From CAWAPS01 sp963783945 (GTDB lineage Bacteria; Actinomycetota; Acidimicrobiia; Acidimicrobiales; Palsa-688), in assembly GCA_963783945.1 (NCBI GenBank), contig CAWAPS010000019.1, positions 434,001 to 498,000 of the forward strand: 64,000 nucleotides of DNA. The letters are read 5' to 3'. Made by a program: the position numbers and the translations under genes. Every line of letters begins with the position of its first letter. Position 1 is the stretch's first letter. Of the stretch, positions 51,052 through 58,478 are shown piece after piece. The notes beneath the pieces were generated by a model. That model searched no databases and had not been told where the DNA came from. It saw only the letters and a list, made by a program, of their open reading frames with translations.

Positions 51052-51991
51052 TAGCGATTGGGTTGACAGGAGAACCGGTCGCGGCCGGTAGCCGCAGCGG
51101 GGCGATCACGCACAGGAACGACCACCGCCGCTCTTGTTCGCATATCGGGACCAGATCTTCGAACTGCAGGTAATCCAGCAGGTGCAGCCCCATGGAGTTG
51201 ATAGCCAGCGTGTGGACCGGGAACTCGACGCCCACCGTGGTGCTGGGAGCGGTGTCGTTGTTGCCGTCACTGCCGAGCAGAGCGACCTGCCTCCCGGCCA
51301 GGAACTCCAGCGCGGTGGGGTGTAACCCGGCCCGAGCTTGAGCGGCGGACCACGCTCCCAGCTCATTGCGGCGCCGGCGATGGCCGACCCGCACAAAAAG
51401 CAGGTCGCCTCGACTGACCTGGAGGCCCTCGGCCTCTTCCGCCGCTGACAGGTCCTCCGCAGTCACATGATCCCCCGGCTCCAGCCATGGCACATGGCGC
51501 AGCCGCGGAATGTCCAGCAGGACGCCGCGACCGACGATTCCGTCATGGGCCTCGTCGATGGACAGCGTCGTGGCGCCCGTGGATGTGATGGTCTGGGCGG
51601 GCACCTCGTTGTACAGCTTGCCGTCGTAGATGACGTGACACAGGGCGTCGATATGGCTGTCAGCGTTCCCGTGAATGTTGAGAGCGATGCGGTCCATGGC
51701 GAAGTGCAGCCCTGCCACCATCGGTCGACTATCGGCGGGTCCGGTCATCTGGTGCTCGCTGGGTTCGGGGTTGTCGTGTGACGGCTCGGTTTCCATCGGC
51801 GCCGCCAGTGTCACTGTGCGACCCGAACGAACTTCGAGGGCCGCGGCCATCACGTGCGCTGATGTGATGTGGTTGAGCGCGCCACGCCGGTCGGCTGCCC
51901 CCCAGATAGCCTTCGCCTTGAGGCGATGGTAGAGCTCGTCGAACTCGGCTGCGCCGAGAGGAGGTTGTCTCTTCGGGTCGCTGGGCATCAT
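51044..51991 (-). CDS. Putative cyclase / kynurenine formamidase-like hydrolase
   Basis: A metal-dependent hydrolase of the cyclase (PF04199) family of roughly 315 residues. The metal motif, usually HxGTHxDxPxH, reads HGNADSHIDALCH: the His, Asp and final His are kept while GT is replaced. Upstream NMWHFAM-like and downstream RGVLLDIPR parts also fit. The frame extends to 52282 but the upstream 98 codons are arginine-rich and unlike the family. The ATG at 51991 or 51988 is chosen, and ATG 52090 is an alternative. Members hydrolyse formylkynurenine, isatin or similar amides and lactones; the substrate here is open. Confidence 0.75.
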   Translation of the reverse strand: MMPSDPKRQPPLGAAEFDELYHRLKAKAIWGAADRRGALNHITSAHVMAAALEVRSGRTVTLAAPMETEPSHDNPEPSEHQMTGPADSRPMVAGLHFAMDRIALNIHGNADSHIDALCHVIYDGKLYNEVPAQTITSTGATTLSIDEAHDGIVGRGVLLDIPRLRHVPWLEPGDHVTAEDLSAAEEAEGLQVSRGDLLFVRVGHRRRRNELGAWSAAQARAGLHPTALEFLAGRQVALLGSDGNNDTAPSTTVGVEFPVHTLAINSMGLHLLDYLQFEDLVPICEQERRWSFLCVIAPLRLPAATGSPVNPIAIM

Positions 51992-52326
51992 CGATAACCG
52001 CGGCGCCGTCCCTGGCTCTGCCGATGCGGCTCGGCGTCGCTCCTGTCGGCGGTGAGGCAGCACGGTACGGACGAATGGAACCATGGACATCTGGTCCTGG
52101 CGTTGTCTGGCACAAGACCCCGAACCCTCATTGCGGCCTCCCTTGGGGCGCCCTCTGCGCAAATACACTCGATAGAAATGTGGCTGTGAACGATAGGCGG
52201 TAACGGTCGCCGCGTGTCGTCTCGGAGCTCGCGCCGGCACTCGACGACGCGTTTGCCGCCTTCGAGTGCGACAGGCTGGCACAGCGCTCTCCTGCCTCCC
52301 GGCTCAGCTGACTGGGCCGACCCATT

Positions 52327-52524
52327 GCAGATCATCCGCTATGGCGGTGGCACAAAGCCGCCGATAAGATGAAAGCCGAGATCCTCGCCGGCCCGCTGCT
52401 CCTTTACGCCGAGGAGATCGACACCACGAGCGGCGAACACCTCGGGAACTTCCCGCAAGCCTTCACCCACTTGGCCCTCATCGAGGCCGTCTCCCAGCTT
52501 ATCGAGGCTGAGAGAGCGCCGTAG
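52327..52524 (+). pseudogene. GH15 (glucoamylase/trehalase-like) gene remnant
   Basis: The frame ending at TAG 52522 reads WHKAADKMKAEIL, then YAEEIDTTSGEHLGNFPQ followed by AFTHLALIEAVSQLI. The second block is the typical C-terminal end of GH15 glycosidases (EExDxxTGExLGNFPQAFxHLALI); the first resembles a helix normally more than 100 residues earlier. So the remnant is a 3' piece with an internal deletion. No catalytic domain remains. The ATG at 52369 is only an internal Met. The flanking 200 bases upstream show no gene. Confidence 0.6.
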
Positions 52525-52574
52525 GGGTCTTCGCCCTCCTCGTAACCTAGAAGCCGGAACGAGGAGGTCTACCG

Positions 52575-53525
52575 ATGATCCATCTGCGTATCGTGAGCCC
52601 GCCTGAGCGGACCTCCGAACTGATCTCGGCCCTCGAAGGCAACGACGCGGTCCTGAACCTGGCGGTTATGGCGGCCTCGTCGCGCCATCCGGCCGGGGAC
52701 ATGGTGCAGTTCGATGTGCTGACCGGCGCGGCGAACGCCGTGTTCGCCATGCTGCGGCAGCGCGGCATCGTAGAGGACGGTGCGATCGTGGCCGAGACGG
52801 TCGACAGCTGGTTGTCCGAGACTGCCGTCATCGCAGAGAGCAAACAATCCCGCTTCGAGGCGCTTACCCCGGTGTGGGAGCTCGTCGACGCCCGGATCCG
52901 AAACGACGGTGTCTACCCGCCGAGCTGGTTTGTGCTTCTCGTCATAGCCGGCGTGATCGGCGCTGTCGGAATCCTCACCAACTCTCAGATCCTTGTCGTG
53001 GCGGCCATGGTCGTCGGGCCCGAGTACGGGGCCATAACCAGCGTCGCCCGAGCCGGGACCCGACGCGACGGTCAAACCGCCAAGCGGGGACTCCTGACCC
53101 TCTTCGTGGGATTTACGGCCGCGTGTGTCGCCGCTCTGGTTCTGGGCTCGGTTATCCGAGCCGCCGGGATCACGCCTCGGGCGTTCGAGCTCGGCGTACG
53201 GCCCGTGTCGGACCTGATCAACACACCGAACGTGTTCTCGGTCATCGTCGCCGTACTAGCCGGCATCGTCGGGATCCTGTCACTCACCGAATCACGGGCC
53301 AGCACCCTTATCGGGGTATTCATCTCAGTTACCACAATCCCCGCGGCCTCCGACATCGGCCTGTCGGTGAGCTACGGGTCGTGGGCCGAAGCTCGGGGCT
53401 CCCTTTTCCAGCTTCTTCTCAACGTGTCGATCCTGATCGTCGTCGGCATGATCATGCTCGTCGCCCAGAAACGCATATGGGACCGCGTCAGCCCCATGTC
53501 GGACACCTCGCTCTCGTCGTCGTGA
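52575..53525 (+). CDS. DUF389 membrane protein
   Basis: A 316-residue protein of the DUF389/TIGR00341 family. The N-terminal 110 residues form a cytoplasmic ferredoxin-like domain (MIHLRIVSPPERTSELISALEG), followed by about five to six transmembrane helices starting at WFVLLVIAGVIGAVGILTNSQILVVAAMVVGPEYG, a segment that is highly conserved in the family. The function of the family is not established. The ATG has GAGGAGGTC upstream. It is followed by convergent genes. Confidence 0.85.
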   Translation: MIHLRIVSPPERTSELISALEGNDAVLNLAVMAASSRHPAGDMVQFDVLTGAANAVFAMLRQRGIVEDGAIVAETVDSWLSETAVIAESKQSRFEALTPVWELVDARIRNDGVYPPSWFVLLVIAGVIGAVGILTNSQILVVAAMVVGPEYGAITSVARAGTRRDGQTAKRGLLTLFVGFTAACVAALVLGSVIRAAGITPRAFELGVRPVSDLINTPNVFSVIVAVLAGIVGILSLTESRASTLIGVFISVTTIPAASDIGLSVSYGSWAEARGSLFQLLLNVSILIVVGMIMLVAQKRIWDRVSPMSDTSLSSS

Positions 53526-53606
53526 TGGCCCACACAGGGGTGACAGGCGCGGAGCAAATGCGTCATCCACCCTAAGGGCGGCATCGACTTCTATTTGCTT
53601 CAGCGC

Positions 53607-54032
53607 CTATCCGCCCGGCCCCTCGATGCCTTTGCGATACCAAAGCACGTCTGTCCCTGAAGGGAAATTCTGGACCCGACCCACCAGTTCGTACCCGTTG
53701 CGCTCATAGAGGGCTCGAGCCTGAAAGTCGTAGGTGAAGTGGACCGTCTGTGAGCAGCCGCGTGCCGCCGCCTCAGCTTCGGCGGCGGCAAGCAGGCGAG
53801 TAGCCAGGCCGCTCCCACGCAGGCTCCGCTCCACCCAGAGGTTCTGCAGTTCGCAGCAGTCGCCCCAGGTCCATCCGCTAATACCGGCTACGACCCGGCC
53901 AGCGTGGCGCACGAAGATCGCCAGGTCGACTTCGTCGCCCAGTCCCATAGCCGCGGATGCCTCATGACGGATCTCGGTTTCGAGGACTTCGATGTCGAGC
54001 GGATCCGGATGGTCCTCGACGCGGAACTCCAC
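53607..54032 (-). CDS. GNAT-family N-acetyltransferase
   Basis: A 141-residue GNAT acetyltransferase. The acetyl-CoA-binding motif is ERSLRGSGLATRLLAAAEAEA and the C-terminal part TYDFQARALYERNGYELVGR is typical, with the catalytic Tyr. The N-terminal GDEVDLAIFVRHAGRVVAGI suits the first strands. It starts 13 bases after the frameshifted SnoaL-like gene and probably shared its transcript. Substrate unknown. Confidence 0.8.
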   Translation of the reverse strand: MEFRVEDHPDPLDIEVLETEIRHEASAAMGLGDEVDLAIFVRHAGRVVAGISGWTWGDCCELQNLWVERSLRGSGLATRLLAAAEAEAAARGCSQTVHFTYDFQARALYERNGYELVGRVQNFPSGTDVLWYRKGIEGPGG

Positions 54033-54045
54033 GGCGACCGACTCG

Positions 54046-54463
54046 TCAGACGCCGACGATCTGCTCGATCAGCGAGATGTCGTCGAAGTACGTCCGGTAC
54101 GACCGGATCTTCCCTTGGCGGAAGTCGGCTACGGTGACACCCGGCAACCGGACGCGCCGTCCCGTTGGTTCCAGCACGGCATCCTCACCGAGCACGAGTG
54201 GACCCGTGTGATCGGCTTCGACGAGCCATTCGGCGTAAGCCTTGTTGCCAACCTCGTCGAGGCCACGGATACATGATGACGACATTGGAGAACGCGATTT
54301 CACGGAGGGCGGCGACCTCGGCGAGTGCTGGGAGCCCTGACACCGTCGCGTACGGCGACCAACCGACGACATCATCGGTGAACAGGGACTCCAGATCATC
54401 CGCTAGGCCACCGACCTCAACCTCGAGCGCCCTCGAAAGCACGTCTTTGCGGGATCCACTCAT
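54046..54463 (-). pseudogene. SnoaL/NTF2-like gene with a single frameshift
   Basis: The ATG at 54463 has GGGAGG ten bases before it and starts MSGSRKDVLSRALEVEVGGL, leading to LESLFTDDVVGWSPYAT and FSNVVIM. There the frame breaks near 54275, and GLDEVGNKAYAEWLVEADHT, then RVRLPGVTVADFRQGKIRSY and YFDDISLIEQIVGV follow in the next frame. Together these make one complete SnoaL-like fold of about 139 residues. The length (3n+1) shows one extra base. It is either a recent pseudogene or a sequencing error. Confidence 0.7.
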
Positions 54464-54527
54464 GCCGGCCTCCCGGGCCTGTCGGGAATCGATCGGCCCA
54501 ACATCATCCTGCAACTCGGATATGCGT

Positions 54528-54794
54528 TCACGACCCGAGGACCTTCGCCTTGGCCGTCGCGAATTCTTCGTCGGTGAGCACGCCTGAGGCGTGCAACTGT
54601 GCCAGGTGTTCGAGCTCGTCGGCCGGGTCCACCGGCGGCGGCGCATATTGCGCCTGGTCCTGGTAGCCGGCCGCAGGAGCCTCCTCAGCATCTTGCTCCT
54701 GCGCTCCCCTCGTGGCCGCGTGATGAGCCGCCGCTCCGCCAACCGCCGCTCCAGCTATGAGCGCCCTCCGCCTTGTCCGTCGCCTAAACCCCAT
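54528..54794 (-). CDS. SHOCT-domain small protein
   Basis: An 88-residue protein. Residues 1-35 hold an arginine-rich start and an Ala-rich helix that may insert in the membrane (RALIAGAAVGGAAAHHAAT), then a Pro-rich linker and a C-terminal SHOCT domain (ELEHLAQLHASGVLTDEEFA, ending AKAKVLG). AAGGAG precedes the ATG at 54794; a start at 54833 is less likely. SHOCT domains are short helical hairpins at the ends of many membrane proteins, of unknown function. Confidence 0.8.
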   Translation of the reverse strand: MGFRRRTRRRALIAGAAVGGAAAHHAATRGAQEQDAEEAPAAGYQDQAQYAPPPVDPADELEHLAQLHASGVLTDEEFATAKAKVLGS

Positions 54795-54999
54795 CGCGAG
54801 CTCCTTCCCGTTCGGGCGGCAGGCATTCGACAAAGACCGTCGAGAGTATCGTCTCTATGGCGAAATCCCGTCCGCTATCCCCATTCTTAACACGGATCCC
54901 CTCGGCGGCGTCCTCCAAAAGGGATGATATGGATCTTTCCAGATGCAGACTCCGGGGCGGAAGCCAGACTCGGCGGTGCACGCGAGACCCGGGGTGGGG

Positions 55000-57690
55000 T
55001 CACAGAAGACCGTGTAGTCGTGCGGTGCGGACGGCCTGTGAGCGCGACGCAACCCCTAGTTTCCGGTAGACGGCCGCGGTATGCGATTTGATGGTGTTGA
55101 GCGACACGTACATGGTGGCGGCGATCTCACGTTGACTGAGGTAGGTGGGAAGGTGCCTGAGGACGTCCCGCTCGCGAACGGTGAGCGGTTCGAGCATCTG
55201 GGCGGGGGTTTCGACGCTCGGGCCAGCCGCCGTTTGGGCCCGGTCCACCAACTCGGACACGTAAGTGTCGGGATAGCGCCCGGCGATACCTCGCAGCTGG
55301 GCCACCAGGTGATTGCCGTCGTCGAGGAACACGGTGAAATATCTCTGGGGCCGGCCCTGTTCGAGGGCTCGGCGGAGGGTGTCGTCGGCCTCTGATAACT
55401 TTCCCAGCTGGAGCTGGGCTCGGGTCAGCAGGACCAGGCGCTCGATCTCGGCCCGCAACGGCCTGGCCCGGTCGGCGGCGGCGGTGAGGCGCCGCTCGGC
55501 TCGGTCCGGGCGGCCGGCGCACAGGTCGAGGCGAGCCAGTGTTTCGTCGCACTGCAGGATGGCTGGGATCGAGTTGAAGATGAAAAAAGCGCCTTCGAGG
55601 TCACCAAGCCCCAGCCGACAATGGACTTCTACTTGGTCAAGTTTGCGCCGAAGGCACGCCGGTAGGGAATCGTCGGCGTCCACGCGACGGAGCTGGTGGA
55701 GACGTTCCAACCCGTCGAGGTGGCGGCCGCGCACCATGGCCACTTGGGTCAGCTCGCATACAAACGCGGCCGCCCACTGGGCCTGACCGTTGTGCTGACA
55801 GGCGTCGAGGCCTTCGGTCAACACCTGCTCGGCGGCGTCGAACTCGTTGCGCTCGCGGAGGACGGCGGCCAGAGTCAAGCGGGCGGCCAGAGCGCTGAGG
55901 CCGGCGGCGCCGTGCTGGCGATCTGCTTCGTCGAGCGCAGTTCGGACCAGAGCCTGGGCCTCTCGTAGCTGGCCGTCCCGATAGGCGAGGGTGGCCCTCA
56001 GGGCCAACGCGCCGACGTTGTCGACCACGGACTGGCTGTTTACCGGACCTTCCAAAGTTGTGCGGGCCCGCTCGGGTTGACCCAACGACAGGTGGGCCCA
56101 AGCCGCGACCAGGCGTAGTCGCTCGGCGACGGCGGCGTCGAGGGATTCCACCCATCCGTGACTGACCGCCAGGGCTGGGGGAAGGCTGAGGTTGGGATGT
56201 CCGCCGGGCCCGACCTGGTCGTAGACGCGTTCATAGTGCTCGAGTACGCCAGCCGCCTCCCATCGCAGACCGTCGTGAACACTCCATAGCATTTCAGCTC
56301 GCACCCGCAGCGATGCCATTTCGGCGTTGTCGGGTAGCGTTCGGGCCAGTCGCTGCAGCCAGAGGGCCGCGTCGGAGGTACGCAGCTCACATAACGACGC
56401 GGCGGCGGCGAGGTACATGCGCCATGGGTCCGCCTCGAGATAACTGTTAGGGAGATCTCCCGGGAGCGGGTCGTCACCGTCATTGGGTTGGCTGAGCGCG
56501 AATCGGCGACAGACGGTCGCGGCGGCCAAGGCCAGAGCCTGGTCAAACGCATGGCCCTGGACCAGATGATCGAAGGCGGCGCGGGTGTGCCCGTTTCGCT
56601 CCAACCAGGAGGCGGCCTTGAGATGGGCTCGACGGGCCCCGTCGGGGTCTTGTGTGGCCAGGCGACTGCGCAGGAACTGGGCGAGGAGATGGTGGTACCG
56701 GTACCAGCGGCCCTCGGTGTCCATCCAGGACATGAGCAGGTGGCGGCCGGCGAGGTCCTCCAGAATGGTGTCGGCATCGGCGCGGTTGGTGACTTCTCGA
56801 GCCAACTCGGCCGTCATCGCCGCCGGCCCGGACGTTTCCATCATGAACCGGACCGTCTCGGGCGCCACGCCGATGAGCACCTCGTGTTGGAAGTACTCGG
56901 CGGCGAGCGGGGAGTCACCGTCGAAGGTGGTAACTGACCGGCTTCCATCCTCTTCGGCTGCCAGGGTCAGGCCGGCGAGGCGCAGACCGGCGGCCCAGCC
57001 CTCGGTCCGGGCCGTCAATACCTCGATGTCGCGGGACGGCATCGGATCTCGCGCCATCAGTGAAAGCAGTCGGCCGGCCTCGTCGGCACTGAAGCGCAGG
57101 TCGTCTTGGTCAATCTCGGCTAGGTCGCCGCTCATGCGCACCCGATGTAAGCGGAGAGCACAAGGTTGCCGGGTGGTGACCACCAGGTGAACATCCGACG
57201 GCAGCTCACCGGCCACGTAAACGACCGCGTCGATGAGCTCGGGCCGAGTGAGCTGGTGAAGGTCGTCGAGCACCACCACCATTGGTCTCGTAACGTGCAA
57301 TTCGGCCAACAAAACATCCGCCAACCGGCTGTCGCTCGCACCTGCCGACAGCGCCGTCACGACGTTGGCGCCCACATCTGGATCGATGACCTGCAGCGCT
57401 CTCACCAGCCGGGGCCAGAACCGCGCCGGCTGATTGTCGGCTGGTTGCAATCCCAGCCACGCCGTTGTCCCCGCCCCCCTACCTCGGGCCCAGCCTGCGA
57501 GCAGCACCGACTTGCCGGCGCCCGCCATGCCGGTCACCGTTGTCAGCCGAGACTCCATGCCGTCGTCCAACCGGGCTTCGAGCCGCTCCCGGCAGACGAA
57601 ATGGGGCGGCACGTCCGGCACCCAATAGCCTTGCCCCACGACTGGGGCATCGACCGGTCTCCGACGTTTCGTCTCGCCCAACGTCTGCAC
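55000..57690 (-). CDS. LuxR-family STAND ATPase regulator (LAL/MalT type)
   Basis: An 896-residue transcriptional activator. The NTPase domain starts near residue 40 with Walker A GMAGAGKS and Walker B VVVLDDLHQL, followed by the winged-helix part with RWYRYHHLLAQFLRSRL, then a long TPR-like helical region (about 400-830), and the LuxR helix-turn-helix (about 835-896: LTVRERDVLRHLPTYLSQREIA and MYVSLNTIKSHTAAVYRKL). Such proteins bind an inducer, oligomerise with ATP and activate promoters. The ligand is unknown. Another of the same class lies at 58479; the DUF1269 gene lies between. Confidence 0.88.
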   Translation of the reverse strand: MQTLGETKRRRPVDAPVVGQGYWVPDVPPHFVCRERLEARLDDGMESRLTTVTGMAGAGKSVLLAGWARGRGAGTTAWLGLQPADNQPARFWPRLVRALQVIDPDVGANVVTALSAGASDSRLADVLLAELHVTRPMVVVLDDLHQLTRPELIDAVVYVAGELPSDVHLVVTTRQPCALRLHRVRMSGDLAEIDQDDLRFSADEAGRLLSLMARDPMPSRDIEVLTARTEGWAAGLRLAGLTLAAEEDGSRSVTTFDGDSPLAAEYFQHEVLIGVAPETVRFMMETSGPAAMTAELAREVTNRADADTILEDLAGRHLLMSWMDTEGRWYRYHHLLAQFLRSRLATQDPDGARRAHLKAASWLERNGHTRAAFDHLVQGHAFDQALALAAATVCRRFALSQPNDGDDPLPGDLPNSYLEADPWRMYLAAAASLCELRTSDAALWLQRLARTLPDNAEMASLRVRAEMLWSVHDGLRWEAAGVLEHYERVYDQVGPGGHPNLSLPPALAVSHGWVESLDAAVAERLRLVAAWAHLSLGQPERARTTLEGPVNSQSVVDNVGALALRATLAYRDGQLREAQALVRTALDEADRQHGAAGLSALAARLTLAAVLRERNEFDAAEQVLTEGLDACQHNGQAQWAAAFVCELTQVAMVRGRHLDGLERLHQLRRVDADDSLPACLRRKLDQVEVHCRLGLGDLEGAFFIFNSIPAILQCDETLARLDLCAGRPDRAERRLTAAADRARPLRAEIERLVLLTRAQLQLGKLSEADDTLRRALEQGRPQRYFTVFLDDGNHLVAQLRGIAGRYPDTYVSELVDRAQTAAGPSVETPAQMLEPLTVRERDVLRHLPTYLSQREIAATMYVSLNTIKSHTAAVYRKLGVASRSQAVRTARLHGLL

Positions 57691-57732
57691 CGAAGTCCCT
57701 CCATAGGCTGACCGATTTGCGCCCGGGAGGAT

Positions 57733-58308
57733 TCATAGCAGCGGCGTCTCTCTCCAGACATCGTCCATGGTGGGTGAAGTGGGGGGTGATGCTGGTGCCG
57801 CTTTCTCGATGGTTGTCGCGAAATCGGCTTCAAGGTCAACCCGGACGCAGTCGGTCACGATCCTGGTCGTGGCGTTGGACAAGAGTAGGTTGAGCTGTTG
57901 TGGGCGGTGGCCCACGGTGACCACGACCAGGCCGGCCGGCCCCGCTTCGAGCAGGTTGGCCATGGTGCGGAGCTGGTCTCGGGGGACTTCGTGCCAGAAG
58001 CGGCCGACGATTTTGGCGGCTCCCGCCCATTGGGCGCTGGTCGCCAACAAGGACGCGAGCAAGGTGATGCCCAGCGGTGCGGCCACGACGGTGATGGCGC
58101 TGCCGAGCAGGGCGAGGCCCAGAGGCGTGGCCATATCATGATCTCGGGCGATCTCGAGCCAACCGTTGGGTCCCTTCTCCACCACGGCGGCGGCGACCTC
58201 GTCGGCCCGCCCCTTCTGCGTGAGGGCGCCCAAGGCCCGCATGTCACGCTCGGCCGTCGCCCGTGCCTTATACGAGGCGACCGAGAGCACAATTGGTTCG
58301 TCACTCAT
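57733..58308 (-). CDS. DUF1269-like membrane-associated protein
   Basis: A 191-residue protein resembling DUF1269 proteins. An N-terminal ferredoxin-like part (LSVASYKARATAERDMRAL) is followed by a Gly/Ala-rich hydrophobic stretch (PLGLALLGSAITVVAAPLGITLLASLLATS) that may span the membrane, then RDQLRTMANLLEAGPAGLVVVTV, the conserved end block. AGGGAG precedes the ATG at 58308. It lies between two large LuxR-type regulators, divergent from one and upstream of the other in the same direction, with 42 bases between. Function unknown. Confidence 0.65.
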   Translation of the reverse strand: MSDEPIVLSVASYKARATAERDMRALGALTQKGRADEVAAAVVEKGPNGWLEIARDHDMATPLGLALLGSAITVVAAPLGITLLASLLATSAQWAGAAKIVGRFWHEVPRDQLRTMANLLEAGPAGLVVVTVGHRPQQLNLLLSNATTRIVTDCVRVDLEADFATTIEKAAPASPPTSPTMDDVWRETPLL

Positions 58309-58386
58309 GAGCGCGCTCCCTGCAGTTGATGAATCCTCGTCGCGCCCTCCCATTGTCGACGGTGGTCGACTATTCGTCTCCGCCCA

Positions 58387-58417
58387 CATCGGGTGAACAG
58401 GGCCCCATCGGGTGAAC
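58387..58417. repeat. Short direct repeat in the LuxR/DUF1269 divergent promoter
   Basis: CATCGGGTGAAC occurs at 58387-58398 and at 58406-58417, a 19-base period, about two turns of the helix. It sits between the two divergent starts and could be a regulator binding site, possibly for one of the adjacent LuxR-type proteins. Confidence 0.4.
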
Positions 58418-58478
58418 GGGATGGCACAGCGAAGATCGCGCTGAACTGTCCACAGACGATGCAGGTAGGCTCCCTCAT

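Noticed and set aside
49506..51173. Long 555-codon frame across the cydB-ClC junction
   Set aside because: It overlaps two well-supported membrane protein genes in another frame and is Arg/Pro-rich, a shadow of GC-rich coding DNA.
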